A stretch of 64,000 bases of DNA from Viscum album (taxonomy: Eukaryota > Streptophyta > Magnoliopsida > Santalales > Viscaceae). The translations under genes and the position numbers were made by a program. The stretch is from assembly GCA_963277665.1 (NCBI GenBank), contig OY728143.1:1117176110-1117240109 (forward strand). Reading direction: 5' to 3'. The notes under the pieces are model-generated. The model was not told where the DNA came from. It saw only the letters and a list, made by a program, of their open reading frames with translations, and did no database searches. Shown here in pieces: positions 36,774 to 50,311 of this stretch (its first letter is position 1; each line of letters begins with the position of its first letter).

Positions 36774-38763
36774 TGTAACGAACCAAGATGGTTCATCATC
36801 TGAACTGGTCCACATAAAGGAACAAATGGAATTCCCTATCTCCACGGGCTAGAACAAGTTCCCGAGTATCATAAAAAAAGTTTGGGATTGATTTACTCAA
36901 GTTTAGAAAAATTAAAAAAACAAAAATAATAAATAAAATGAATCTGAAAATTACCAACCAAAAAATCCTTAAACAGAATTCAAAATTGAACTACATAGTT
37001 TGAGAAAAATTCCAAGAGGGCCAAAACTAAAAATAGGTAGAAATTATGACTAAAAACACCCCATTGCAAGGGGACATCACCCTAAATCCATATCCAAAAC
37101 ACCTCAGTGAGAAATGAAGATAACAAGCAGAACTGCCACCACCAAGGACCTTGCCCTTACTTGTGTCAAACATTACCAAGTCTACTTACACCCAAATGTG
37201 TATGTAGGGTGTGAAACTAATACCAATAGGATACCACCCAAAATATTTCATGGGATAATCATTTTAAGGAAAAAATATTACAATTTCTTATAAATAGGAA
37301 ATGATAGTAACAATTTCTACGAGATGAAACTTTAAATGAAAATAGTTTTCAAGAGAGAAACATTAATGAATGAAAATTTTAAATTAAACAAATATTCTTT
37401 TGAAATTACCATCCAAACACATTTTATTATGATGGTAAGTAAAATATAATCAATGATCAGTAGTCTTGGGAAACACCCCTAGGAACCAGCTAGCTGTGCG
37501 GCCCTAGGTACATCATATCTCGATGAAATATGTCTCAGAATCAAAACCAATAATGATCCACTATGAGGGGAAACCCCAACAGCTTAGTGGTATCCAATCA
37601 ATAATCATTATTTAGATAGTTATATCATCATCAATTTTTCTAAGTGAAACAGGGATAAGGCCACTTCTGAATCACTAGCTTACTAGTCCTAGTCTACCAA
37701 CCTAGATACTAGGGTTTCCCATTTCTGGGAAATCAAGTTAAACATGTTATAAAATACCATTTTCACATAAAAACTCCATTTCTAAATCCTAAACACACAA
37801 AAAAATACTCCAAACATGTTCTTCACCCTTAATGTAGTTCATTAAACCCAACAAATTTTTTATAAAACAACTTCAAGAGGTATTACAAGGATTTGCACAC
37901 AAAATTCATTAAAAATCCTATTTTAAGGACAAACGCCCAACAATACCATACCAAAACAGAATTATAATCCCTAAAAAATTTAGTAAATCAATTTCAGAAA
38001 TCCTAAAAAACCCCAAATGATATAATATGGAATACACATGAAAACACCCAATTCCAGGTCAAAATGAAACTTTAAAATTAAACATTTAATCAATGCTACC
38101 AAAAATAGTTTTCTCACCATATAAAATAGATGAGAAACATGATAAATAGGTTAATTGAGTAAGATAATTTCATAAAAGAATGTTTACACATGGAACCACC
38201 TACATTTATTGTCAAAAACCCCAAAAATTTCTGTGAAACATTACCTATACCACAACCGCACCATAAGTGAGTGAAAACAAACTCAAATCAAGAAGATTGA
38301 ACCAAAAAACTCAATATTAAACCATAGGTATGAAACCTTATATTCTAGAATTTTATAACTCCAAGAATTAGGGAAGAAACCCTATATATAAGGAAGAAAA
38401 CAAAGAAAGACTCATTTGATTAATCTTGAAATTTCCCCCACCAAAAACCCCTTCAAAAATGGGTTCTAAGGGAGTTTGAGGTATATTGGAATCCTTCAAT
38501 GTCTAAAATAGTTGAATGGGGAAAGAAAGGGGTGTATTAGGTTTAATTTCATAAGGGAAAATGTTAATAACAATTTTTTATGACATGGAAACTGTGCATA
38601 GTTTGTCCACACGGTTTAGTAAAATGTATGGCCTAATACCGTGCCTAGTTTTGTCCACAAAAAAAATTCTATTTCTCTCCAAAAATCATAGGGGAGCTTA
38701 GGGGGAAAATATAGGACAATAATGGAAGAGAAAATACCTTAAAAGAAAGACACATATATGAAA
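36774..38763 (-). repeat. 5' LTR of chromovirus 2
   Basis: It is collinear with 29,798-31,809 over its whole length. Its U3 start (right end) is more eroded than in the partner. A TATA box is present at 38,381-38,393 on the minus strand. Confidence 0.85.
38381..38393 (-). promoter_or_regulatory. TATA box in 5' LTR of chromovirus 2
   Basis: The minus strand reads CCTTATATATAGG about 370 bp inside the LTR, followed by a TTTCTTCC tract. This is where the U3 promoter of the element would lie. The matching site in the 3' LTR has been lost (near 31,425). Confidence 0.4.
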
Positions 38764-39450
38764 TTATTATTATATTTTTATTCTTTTTTATTGATAATTG
38801 GAGGACTTGTGTAAAAAATATGTTTAAATAAAGAATGAATATAAAGATTTCAGTATTTCCGATGTAAAGGGAATTGAATTAGGATGTATAGTTTCATATG
38901 GTTTATGATTTTTATGATATTTTATATTAGCTTTTCAATCTTAATTTATGTGTTATCACTATGATTTTACTCTTGTTGTTATTTTTTCATTGAAACTTTC
39001 AACCACCGATATTAAATATTTAATTAAATATGGAAAATAATTAAAGGGATAGATAAAAATAATTCTGAAGATTATATTTTTGAAACTAAATATTTTTTAT
39101 TATAGTGTTTTGGTATGTTTTTTCACTTGATTAATGGTAAAATTGATTCATGGGTTATAATGTGAAATGTGTAAACTGAATGCATAAATTTTTAACAATA
39201 GGAATTGATATTTGTTAAATGAATGTAGAAAAGAAGTGGGTTGTGATTTGAATTTGAATGGTTAAATGATGGGTTGGAATGAATTTATTAATGATATAAT
39301 GAATAAAATAAAGAGGAAAAATTGTAATTATTTGGGGATAAATTAATTTAACTCACGAAGTTGTTCCATGTGTGGATTTTCCCCTTTGGATATCTACTTG
39401 TGTTGATTTGATGATATTATTGCAATTTATGATTTGTGGATGGATCCATG
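38764..39450. other. Possible continuation of the Mutator-like element
   Basis: By position this should be the other side of the transposon that chromovirus 2 entered. Plus-strand frames right after the junction are partly open and hydrophobic/basic, but no diagnostic MULE C-terminal motif was identified. No terminal inverted repeat was found. Confidence 0.25.
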
Positions 39451-39459
39451 GTATAGAAA

Positions 39460-41590
39460 AACCCCTATTTAACCTGACATTACACCTATTCATACTCGAC
39501 ATATGGCTTGAAGCACATCCCTAATCACCGTGGTATTAGTAAAAGAACCTATGTATCAAATTACAAACCATGGGAATGGTTTTACCCTAAAGGAAAAAAT
39601 AGAATATGTATAATCTAAAAAAAGTGTAATACAAAAAAAATATGAGTAAAATTTAGATGAAAAGTTATGCAACAATGAGACATAAAAAACCTATCCAAAA
39701 ATAAAAACCTAGAATAAAAATCAACAATATATAAAACCATGTCATTATATGGCTATCTTTCACCACTATCTCCAACTACTGTGAATGAAATATCAACTGA
39801 GGGGAGAATCCATGCCACATGACTCCCCTACCATAACTTGTATCCTATAAAATGAAAATTAAAAATTAAAAATGGAAAAAGTAGGGTGTGAGAACTAAAT
39901 CTCAATAGGATACCACCAAGAAATCTATAAAAGGTTTATCTCCCTACAACCATTAGTCCATGCATCAAAAAAAAGTTTTATAATGAAATATCAAATGAAA
40001 ACCCATTTTGTAAAACATCCTATGGTTTCTATAATAATATTTAATATTCATATGAATAAATAATATGAAATGTATCAAAATGATAATAAATATATAAAAG
40101 GAATTATCCATGGAAATACCATATGCTAAATATGTGAGTGATCAAGCATGAAACATTTTTATTATGTAAAAAAACCAAACACCAGTGGGGATAGCCTAAG
40201 GGGATATATAGTTAGACACATGACAGAACCCTAACTGAGGAATACCACGAATCCAATAAATATTGAGTAATACCATAATCTATAGATATCATAAGATTTA
40301 CCCCTATTAGCACCAGAATCATCAATTATTTCATATTTCCATAACCTGGTGCATCGAAGGTTCCCAATGTGCTATTTTCTAAATAAAAATATTTTAAAAT
40401 AAAGTATCAAAATTTTATTAAGCCTCTTTATCGAAATGAATCACCTATATCCATCATGAAAATCAATTTTTTAGTTAAATTCATCATTGATTAATTTCAT
40501 CAAACACATAATGTACATAAAATATAATTAAAGAAAAACCCCTTAGAACCCCATTTTTAATGAAAAAAGAGATAAATATCATAATATAATTCATCTATGA
40601 TACCAAATAAATCAATTTCAAAAAACAACCAATAGAATTTACAAGAATTTTAAGTAATTCATGGGTTAAACATATTGTATAGAGATACATACCACATCAA
40701 TGGAGGAAAACTCATCTACATTAAAAATAGATATTAGAATCAAGAAGATACCATTATCAAAAGTGTAAATCCAAGAGGAAAAGCATTAATTATCCATATA
40801 AATCTTATATTCACTCATAAAACCCCTCATAGTGTTTCATTACATAGAGAAGTTGAGAGATAAAAGGTAGATCTAAAAAGAGGATAAAAATACAGCTATA
40901 AAAACACACATACCTCAAAGAGATCCAACTAAATCGATGTAGATTCATCAAGAAACCAAATGATGAACCAGATAGAGCATAAAGTATAGGATATTTTGGC
41001 CTAATAGGTAATTTGGATGGGATTATATATTCAATCAATCAAGGAAATCAAGGTAATTTTCAATTTTAATCAGTTTGGACTGGGTTATATGTTTAGACAA
41101 CATGATTATACTAAACATCAACTAACTATGAAACAACCACTATCCCTTAAAAAATTAAATGTGTAGTTACCTAGGAAGAGTATCATGGTTAGACAAGCTA
41201 TACTCAATCCATGGGACAACTGCTGGAAAAAAACCCAACCACATATATGGTTTTTCTGGTGACTCACACAGTTAGTCAAACCATTTTCAAACTATAATAA
41301 ATGATACTATAACCAATATAGACATTTTAAATATCTATCACATGATGAATCTTAGCCATGAAAAGACCGTACACCTTTCTTGTTTCCTATAAATATCAAA
41401 ATTTTCACACGCAACTCCTAAAATTATTTAGAACCACCAAATATATAATCTAAAATCAAAGTTCGACATACATTTAACCTAGAGGGTATTCAAATTCTCC
41501 ACACCCTAAATCTTTCTATCCCCATAAAACAATCATGATTCTAGACTCATAAAAATTTAATGCTATTATCACATCATTAATGATCCCCTT
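39460..41590 (-). repeat. LTR relic related to the chromovirus 2 LTR
   Basis: The segment at 39,890-39,930 (GTAGGGTGTGAGAACTAAAT then GGATACCACC) parallels 37,203-37,240 in the chromovirus 2 LTR. Further collinear islands lie at 40,160-40,380 (compare 37,475-37,730) and 40,530-40,620 (compare 37,930-38,000). Identity is clearly lower than between the two LTRs of chromovirus 2. It is therefore a different, older copy or subfamily, possibly a solo LTR. The ends are not defined. Confidence 0.45.
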
Positions 41591-41599
41591 TCCCACATC

Positions 41600-44500
41600 T
41601 CATGGCTATATAGAGACCCATAATTTTAATTAAAAAATAATACATATTATTAAATGAATATTCATTACATAAAATTATGATCCATGATAGAATCGAAATG
41701 TTTTCATGTATTTGAAAACATGAACATATAAAACATTGGTTATTAAAATCTTTACATCATCTCCCACTTAGTTATTTATAAAAATCACCCTTACTAAACA
41801 CATAAAACTTAAAAGCTTATCTTCATATCTTGGGGAAAATAAAACAGAGTAACGGTTGATCATAGATGCTTAGTAAGGGTTAAGAAGATAGATATAAATG
41901 ACTATTTAATCATATTATGATCTTAAAGGGTATAAAAATATGATATTAACCTTGAAAAATAATACCCATCAATTCTTAGATCATAAACATTAGTTATGGA
42001 ATAAAGCTTGTAATTTTATAAAATATGAATCATAAAGGTATCAATGAACATGAGCCATGAAAACATTACATTGGAATAATATCATTCATAATGGAGTGGA
42101 ATAAATGTTGAATAATCATAATAATATAAATCTTATGTCATGGATAGCCACCAATATATTCATAACATGTATGTTTTGGGATAATCACCCCTATATCTGC
42201 TTCAGACTTTAGATAATCTCCCTTGTATACTCTTTGAGGCATGGGATAACCACTCATTCACCCTATTCTAGGATTGTGATAGAATATTATGTACCCTTTG
42301 ACCACATAAAACATTAATCAATATCAAATACATTGGTGGGATATATAATTATGGGCCCAATTATCACATAATCATAAATCATGCCATATATATTCCACAA
42401 GAGAAAAAAAATTATACATCATAGCTTAACCCATGGAAAAGAAAATCGGTTTCATTGACTTTTCATTATCAAAAACATAAACCACATAGAGAAATAATAA
42501 ATATGGTATAATTGGATTATATACCTAGTAATAAAGAAGTAACTTCAAAGTATATTATTATAGATGGAAAATTCATTTAAAAGATCAGTGTAATATTTCT
42601 TAAGGAAAATACCCTTTTTATTTTTAAATCACAAGTTAAGATCTAAAACTCTTCTTAATATTAATGTATATTTTTTTGAAAATAACCTTTGAAAATTATA
42701 ATGGAGGATTAAATTCAATGAGTTATCATAGTGGTTTGAAGATCAATTTATGTCATATATGTTAAACCAAATATTTCTTTAAAATTTTTAGTAAAAACTA
42801 AAAAGTACCTCAATTAGAAAATAACAAGAAGATTCCATTTAAAGCAATTTCTAAATAATTCTATAATTAACCCGACTCTAGTAGGCCAGAGCCGGTGGTT
42901 ACTTTATGACATTAGCATGGAATATAAGGAATTTAATATTAAAGAATTGAATAGCTCATTATTCATGGTAAACTAGACACATATATTTTTTCCATTTTAA
43001 ATTCTAAATAAAATATAAATCATAGTGAGCATAATTATCATGCATCATTGAACTATTTTAGAGAATTCTTCTTCATAACCTAGAAATGGAAAACAAATAA
43101 TACATATCTCAAATGCTCGGTAATGGTTACATACAATGGAATCTATTATCATTTAATAATGTATAATCAAATAAGGAAAGGTAAATAACTCAAAATATAT
43201 TCCATTTAATCAATAACATGAGCTTAAAAAATAATATGTCTATAATAAATGATGATCAAATAATGAAATATAACTAATCATATGGGCTTGAAAATTACCC
43301 ATGGATATCATAGAATTATAAATAATAACATGGGAATCAATAACTAATCTCATAATAATGGAATGCATAATGTCGAACATCATAAACATACCTTTAAGGC
43401 CTCATCCAAAGATATATTAGATAAATGGTATGGAATCATCTCAATAAACATACCATCTTATCTCATGAGATATACATATACATCAAGGGGATATAGTGGG
43501 ACCCTCCCGTAACTTACTATTTCCAATACATTCATCATATAATTGCATAAAACTACATTTAAGTAGATAATCAATATAGAAATTTTTGTTGATAAACCAA
43601 CATACGAAATGTTAATATTTATCCAGTCAAACTGATCATCAACCATCCTATGAAAGAATAATGATGGTATAATTAAAACATATCCCCAATGGAATATAAG
43701 TTGAATAAATGGTTTTTTTCATTAATGAGTAGAAATACCACACAAATATCATTAAAACTCTTGATTAAAATACCGTTTTAATTTAGAAATCCACTTTTAA
43801 AAACTGAAAAAAATAAATTATATTAGGAAAAACATTTTCTTTGAAAAAAAACTTATAAACTTGAAATTGAATCTTCAATTCATTGAGACTTCATTATGGT
43901 GGGAAATTATATTCATGACTTATAAGTTAAAAGAAAATATTCCTTTCACACTTCTGTAAAAAATTAAAAAATTACCTTGTTTGGAAAATGACTAAAAGAT
44001 TCTTTTTAAATATTTTTATAAAATAAAGAACATGATAAAAAATTTCACTAATAAATGTAAAAAAAATTATTTAAATAATTTCAAGGATAATATGGATATA
44101 GAATAAAATTATTCCCCACTGAGTAGGAAATATGTAGTTTTAATTAAAAATATAATTCTGGTATCTTGACTGCATAAAGTGAAAAAAAATGAATTTAAAA
44201 CATATTGTTTTTTTAAATAACTAGAGGAGAAAAAAAATTGATTGGTTTTTAGATAGAAACAAAAAATATTTCCCATAATAGATACCTGAACATAAAAAAT
44301 CTCAAATAATAATGAGATTGTGAAATTAACCCTTACTATTATGGAAGCTTTTGAATCATAACCCCCGTGAATGAAATAAATTAAAAAGAAACATAAAATA
44401 AATTTAATATAAATTTAATAATTATATATCATATAAAATATTGATTAAATACACTCTAAAAAATAAATAAGTGGTGAATATATAATATGTCTCAAAAAAG

Positions 44501-47357
44501 AAAGTGAGATGAGAAACCATTACCTCAGGTATAACTTCCTTCATAGATATTGAAACTTACTATATAATAAATATATATTTAATATAGATCTATTCCAAAA
44601 CTATATTCACATATATCATACCATATATTATTTACTTATAATATTTTATCACTTTTTTATCAATAATTCTTTATTTAAATCACTATTCTAAATGATAACT
44701 ACTTTCTCTTTCATGTAAGTTTTATTTTGATGGTTTTGGTCCTTATACTTTGATCATGATCCCATAGTCATGATAATTTAATTAATGATATAAATAACAT
44801 ATATATATTCAGTATATGGATATTTAGATTCATCTATAAAATTTAGACAAATACAAATGAATTATGGAGACGGTATGTCATATGTACACATGAATATTGT
44901 TATCTCATTTTTTAGAATGGAATTTAATAATGGTAATTAATAATTAAACATTCAAAAATCATAATTATAACATATATATATCATATATAATCCTTAAATA
45001 TGATCTTATTATAGTCTATGTAAAGAATAAATGAAAAATAAATCACATCATTTTATGAAGGTGGTAGTCCATATATATGCAGGACTAACGTTATTGTTTT
45101 CCAATGTATTGGAGGGTAAAAAGATAAATATTTTTTTATAATTTAATATTCATATTTATTTCATTAGTATCATGTAATTTTAATATTTCCATATTTATAA
45201 CCATACTATTAAAGTGGTGATGAACAATGAATTACACCTTTATGTGGAGATGGTAAGTCAAACGTTCACATCAGAGATGTTCATGTTTTTCATATATTAA
45301 AAATTGATGGAAAATTGTTGTACCATAATCATTATCACATCTCAATATAGTGATTAAATTTGATATATTATTTTAAGATGATTAAAGCACATTAAAAATA
45401 AGTAAAATAAGAAATAAACTCAAATGATTTGGAAATGACAATTACAATTTCCTCAGTAGACTTGCTTTAGATATCCACTTAAGGGATGTAAGGTTGGTCT
45501 TCTAAAATTGAAAGAACCTCTATAAAATGGGTAAAAATTTTGATTTTGACATTTTTCAGGGTTTGGTTGATCTAGGATTCTCAATGTGGTGTGATTAAAA
45601 GATAGAAGGGTGTTCTGTTTTAACTTAGGGGAGGGGAATTCTTAGAATTTATTAAAGTATTAAATTAATATAATTTTTTTACATATAAATGGATCCAACA
45701 TGGTTTAATTAAAATATAATATGATTATTAGTTTATATCTTCTGATCCAATAATATGTGGAAAAATTTTGGTTATGATTTCATCCATATCTTTTGTTAAT
45801 AGTACCCACATTAAAACTTTTGGCATATACCACAATATTAATGTCTTCTACCTTTAAGGTTCAATAATGTTACCATAAATGGAAGAAACAATCCATAAAT
45901 GGAACATGTTTGATCATTTAAATCATATAAAATTTATATATATGAGCCTACTATTTTCATGAAATTTAATTCAGTTAATAAGATATTATTTATTAAAAAA
46001 TATTATTAATGTCCTTTTTGAAACAATTCATTTAATATGACATTAAATACATAAATATAAAGAGGTAATTTGAATCTAATACACTAAAACATCTCTAACA
46101 TATCATATAGATATATAAAATTCAGGGGACATGCTAACATAACCAAATTATATCCCTTTTAATGTTTTTAAATCATTTATTTTATTTTTATATTAATTGA
46201 ATAAATACTATGTCAATATTGCATAATCATTTCAGGTAATTATTTAATCAATAAAAATTAGAAAATAATTACCATGATAAAAAATAATTTATATTTCAAA
46301 TAAATATTTTTGACCAATCATATCCTCTTTTTATCCTTGTGCTAAAAATCTAATGATAATAAACAAAGATAATGGCATATGTGATTTTTCTTTAACTAAA
46401 ATAATATTAAGGTCAAAATCATGGCCAAACAGAAACAAATTCTCCTATATAAAAACATTTTATTACTATGAATGAAATAGGTTCTTCCAATGATATTAAG
46501 GCACATTTTAGGTTTATTTTCTTCTTTTTATCATATTATTTCGATCATTAATTACTTAATTAACCCTTACCATGTTGATAATTATTTTCTATGATTATTA
46601 TTTATAATGAAAAAATAAATGGGTCCTATTTATGAAATTTTTAAATATTTATTACAAATATGGAATTCATTTTTTAATATTCAATTTATACAATTAGAAT
46701 TAATTAATTTAAAATCAAAACAAAAAAGCACCAATAAAAAAATTCTAAAAAATGTATTTTTATCTATAAAAATATTTTTATATCAATTTCAGTCATAAAA
46801 TTAATTCTAACAAAAATAACTGAATAATTTATAATATAAGAGAACAAATTTTAGTTTGAACTCATTTTAAAAGACAATATATCATTATAAATTCTGAAAA
46901 AATGCAGTTTTAAATAACAATCTCTATTTTTCACTATTTAAAAAAAATCATTCTTTTTTGAAGAATTTAAAAAATTTACCATATGATAATTTTGATACAT
47001 TGTTTTAAAAATGATATTATTTTTATAAAATAAATTTTATTGATGTTTCATAAATTAAATTTAATATTTTCCACGCAAAATTCAATAAAAATTATTTAAA
47101 AAATTATTTATTTTTGAAGAATAAAATAACGTTACAAAAAATTTAGTATTAATTTCCTAAGAATTAATCAATAAATTTATATTGTTTATGTCCATTACAT
47201 ATATTTCATATTTTTTATTATAATATTCATTTCAACAATGTCAATGGCTTGGTTATAATGACCATATTTGAAAAAAAAATCTTTTTGTATTAGCATGGTG
47301 TTGTGTGTCATATACACTATCCATAATAGTATTATTCTAAAATCATTAGCAGTTACA
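41600..47357 (-). repeat. Long LTR of chromovirus family 3, inverted copy (LTR-C)
   Basis: On the minus strand it starts TGTAAC at 47,357 just after a PPT. It shares with the two plus-strand LTRs (50,430-54,165 and 55,793-59,937) the roughly 190-bp subrepeats (45,290, 45,100, 44,905), the ATGAAACC...GGTTAAG hairpin unit (42,440-42,480), the short array (42,180-42,260) and the last part (GAAGATA and GTTTTATATGTTCATG, 41,700-41,850). It is longer than the other two, so it probably contains insertions. The left end is approximate. Confidence 0.6.
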
Positions 47358-47395
47358 TCCCCCCAAATTCAAAAAATTTCATCCTCATAATTTTA
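47358..47395 (-). other. PPT and upstream conserved segment before LTR-C
   Basis: On the minus strand, GAGGATGAAATTTTTTG and then TTTGGGGGGA lead directly into TGTAAC. The GAGGAYGAAATTT + purine tract + TGTAAC arrangement is the standard 3' end of Tekay-type chromoviruses. It makes LTR-C a 3' LTR whose pol should lie to the right. Confidence 0.65.
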
Positions 47396-48399
47396 CCTTA
47401 TTCTTGGAAATCATTGTTTTTATATTTGAAAATACCTTTTTTCAAAACCCCACACCTTAAAAAGTGATAATAAAATGTTCTCTTAACAAGTGGAAAAGTG
47501 AGATATGAAGGTCACCTAGAATAACACAAAACATGGTTTCCAAAGAGGAGAAAATTAGTCCTAATTGAAAATATTGAAAAGGAAGAGAAAACAAACACTA
47601 ATGGAATGATAGGTAGTGATAAAGAATATAACCAGGAGAAATATAATGGACCCAAAACAATAAATCTAGGAAGGGTTAAAAGACCATCAATTTATCATAA
47701 TTGAGGATAATAGGGAAAAATTGTTTCACGGCCCACTTTCCTATATTTGAGGAATTAATTCACCATATAGAATAAAAAAATAAGTAAATATATATACATT
47801 AGAGGTAAAATTTCATCCTTTAATCAATTCCAACCACAATATCATATTTTTCACAAAGTGATACGTATGCAAGATGATTTTTTTATGATAACCTAAAATT
47901 AACTTTAAATAGATCACATAATACACAAAATAATAACTAGAAATTCCACCTAACCCTAATAAAACAAAAAAATTTAACACAATGAATTATCATACTAAAA
48001 ATTAATAAACCTTCATATGAAGTAATAATAACTTTATCTCCAATGTTTAAAAATAAAACAAAAGGTTTAACATAGATCATTCCATAATTAAATAACTCGA
48101 TATTCAGAATATCCTTAATAACCTCAATATGAAAGAAGTTATTTTTCTCAAGGTTTATCTCATACCATTTAGCATACATCACTAAAATGTAACAGTATTT
48201 TTCCAAATAATCCTTCATGTCAAACATAAATTTTATATATAACTCAACTTAATAAAATGTTTCATGAAATAACATTAATTACATCAAAATCATAAAAATT
48301 AAAAAAGATTGTTCCTATAAAAAGTTTCACAAATTAAAATTATTATTTATTTATCGAACTATTTAAGTAAAAATAATTCCATGCTAAAAAGGATATCAT

Positions 48400-48505
48400 G
48401 TTAGATAGTGGTAGGCGATTCACCCTTATCACCCTTCAGTTGTGTGTTCAAACCCAATAGCCTTGTCGAATGTGATGGGGTTTCTCTAATCCTATGGGTT
48501 TTAAA
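48400..48505 (+). mobile_element. Short tRNA-derived SINE, second family
   Basis: The A-box-like TAGATAGTGGTAGG (48,402-48,415) and B box GTTCAAACCC (48,446-48,455) have the spacing of a tRNA-type pol III promoter. A conserved-looking unit CTTGTCGAATGTGATGGGG and a pyrimidine-rich TTTCTCTAATCC end follow. The segment stands out from its AT-rich surroundings. No clear target duplication is visible. It differs from the 670-bp SINE family. Confidence 0.5.
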
Positions 48506-50285
48506 TTATTTAAAATGATATATTTCCAAATAATATAAGGAATTTCCTCATAAAAAACATTAATCATCAACCTGCTCTTTTTACTGCTAAGGATTTCTAT
48601 ATGATATAATCCCAAATTATACTAACTACTTTATTCCAATAAACCAAAAATTCCTTAACAAAAAAAATAACATTAATTCTTATGGTTATCAATAAAATTA
48701 AAATTATATCCATATAATAAAAAATAATTATTCCCTAAATAACCTTTTTACTAAAATTATTCTAATCCATTAGGTTAAATTCATATAATTGTATCTAAAA
48801 ATATCCTTAATCTTTTCAAAAATAAATAACATAAACATAAAAAGTTGTATCTATTAATTTAAAATTAGGATGAACCTTAGACTTATCATATCATGGCACT
48901 ATATTTTTATCTCTATATCAAAATCATATTAAGGTTTATTTATCCCACAATCATGGTTTATCTACATATATCACCTTATTACTCAATCACTTTTCTAGGT
49001 TCTCGGTACCATTCAAGATATGATTTAAAAGTTGAAAACAAAATCTACTATAGAATAATATATAGTTATCCTATAATTCTTATATATATAATATCAATGA
49101 AAAAATAATTCTACAACATAATTCTCAAATACCAATAAAGAAACACTTCTATCCATACACTTCAATAATTTACACATCATAGGTCCTTCCATGATCTAAG
49201 AGTTAACCCTTGGATTAGGGTACTGACTCGAATAGATACAATATTCTGAAAACATAATACATTAAAATATAAATTGTGGTGTAGGGTTTAATTTATTCCT
49301 ATCCATAATACTCTTAATTATTCCTTAAAAATACATTGTGTTATTAACTTCTATTACACACAAAAAACATTTTACCATTCCTTTAAGGCATTCTCCAGGG
49401 TGTCAATTTTACATTCCTAACATGGTGGAAATTTTCCCTTCTTTTATCCATTATATCCACTATTTGTTCTCCCATAAAACACTACCTTTATCTTATTTGG
49501 TGATTTATAGAGGTGGTTATGATGCATGCAATTAATCATATATCATGATAACTGATTTAGAATAATCAGAAAACCATTCACTATGGTAATCATCTCATTT
49601 GTTTGCTCATAATCACCACATTTTCCATCATATTAAACATTAACATGGTTCCTTCTTGTATTATTGATTTAATTAAAACACGGAGAACAGTATGTGAAAA
49701 AATAATCATAGTGGTAAATAATTAAATATCATTTAAAGGGTGTCTAAATCATGACACCTAAATTCAACTCTATCACACCTAAGGTCTAACCTAGGTCATA
49801 AATGGTTATTATCTACTCAAAAACTTCATAATTGAATATAATGAAAATTTTATTTAACAGAATAATATCCCATGGGAGTGTCAAATTATATTTGTAGTAA
49901 TAGCACACTCACAATGCAATAGAATGATGGTCGATATATGCTTGAGAAACTCTTCTGTGGGTTATCACATGATGATGAACATGTTCTAAAACCAAGTCAG
50001 TTGATTGGGATGTATTTCTTGGAAAAACATCACAATATCCTCCCAAATAAAAATTTATGATGTTATCTTATACTAAAACTTATCTTCAAAGTCAGTTATA
50101 GAATTATGTTCCCTAATATTGGTTTTCCAAAATCTAGTTCTTGAGGTTTCTAATTAACTTTTTCTATTACCAATCATAAAGGCCTCAAACCTAGTAAATT
50201 GGATATGGTGGTTAATTTATATAATATGAAAAAAAAAAGGAATCACATCCAAAAGGACCGAATAATTTTAAAGTCTTAGTAAACT

Positions 50286-50311
50286 ACATATATATATATA
50301 TATATATATTC
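50286..50311. repeat. (AT)n microsatellite
   Basis: An alternating AT run of about 25 bp, just upstream of the LTR start at 50,430. Confidence 0.85.

Larger units (their letters stand above)
29798..38763 (-). mobile_element. Chromovirus 2 (Ty3/gypsy, Tekay/Del-like), nearly complete
   Basis: On the minus strand the order is 5' LTR (38,763-36,774), PBS, gag, protease, RT/RNase H, integrase, chromodomain, PPT, 3' LTR (31,809-29,798), for 8,966 bp in all. LTRs are about 2.0 kb and differ at roughly 15% of sites in the stretch I compared, so this copy is younger than chromovirus 1. The 5 bp outside the ends are ttctt (left) and ttatt (right), a plausible target duplication with one change. It inserted into the Mutator-like transposase. 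Reading frames are broken. Confidence 0.85.

Noticed and set aside
47937..48227. 96-codon minus-strand open frame, considered as integrase C-terminus or an extra ORF of element C
   Set aside because: A GDKV word is the only hint. The surrounding residues do not follow the integrase pattern and no chromodomain follows.
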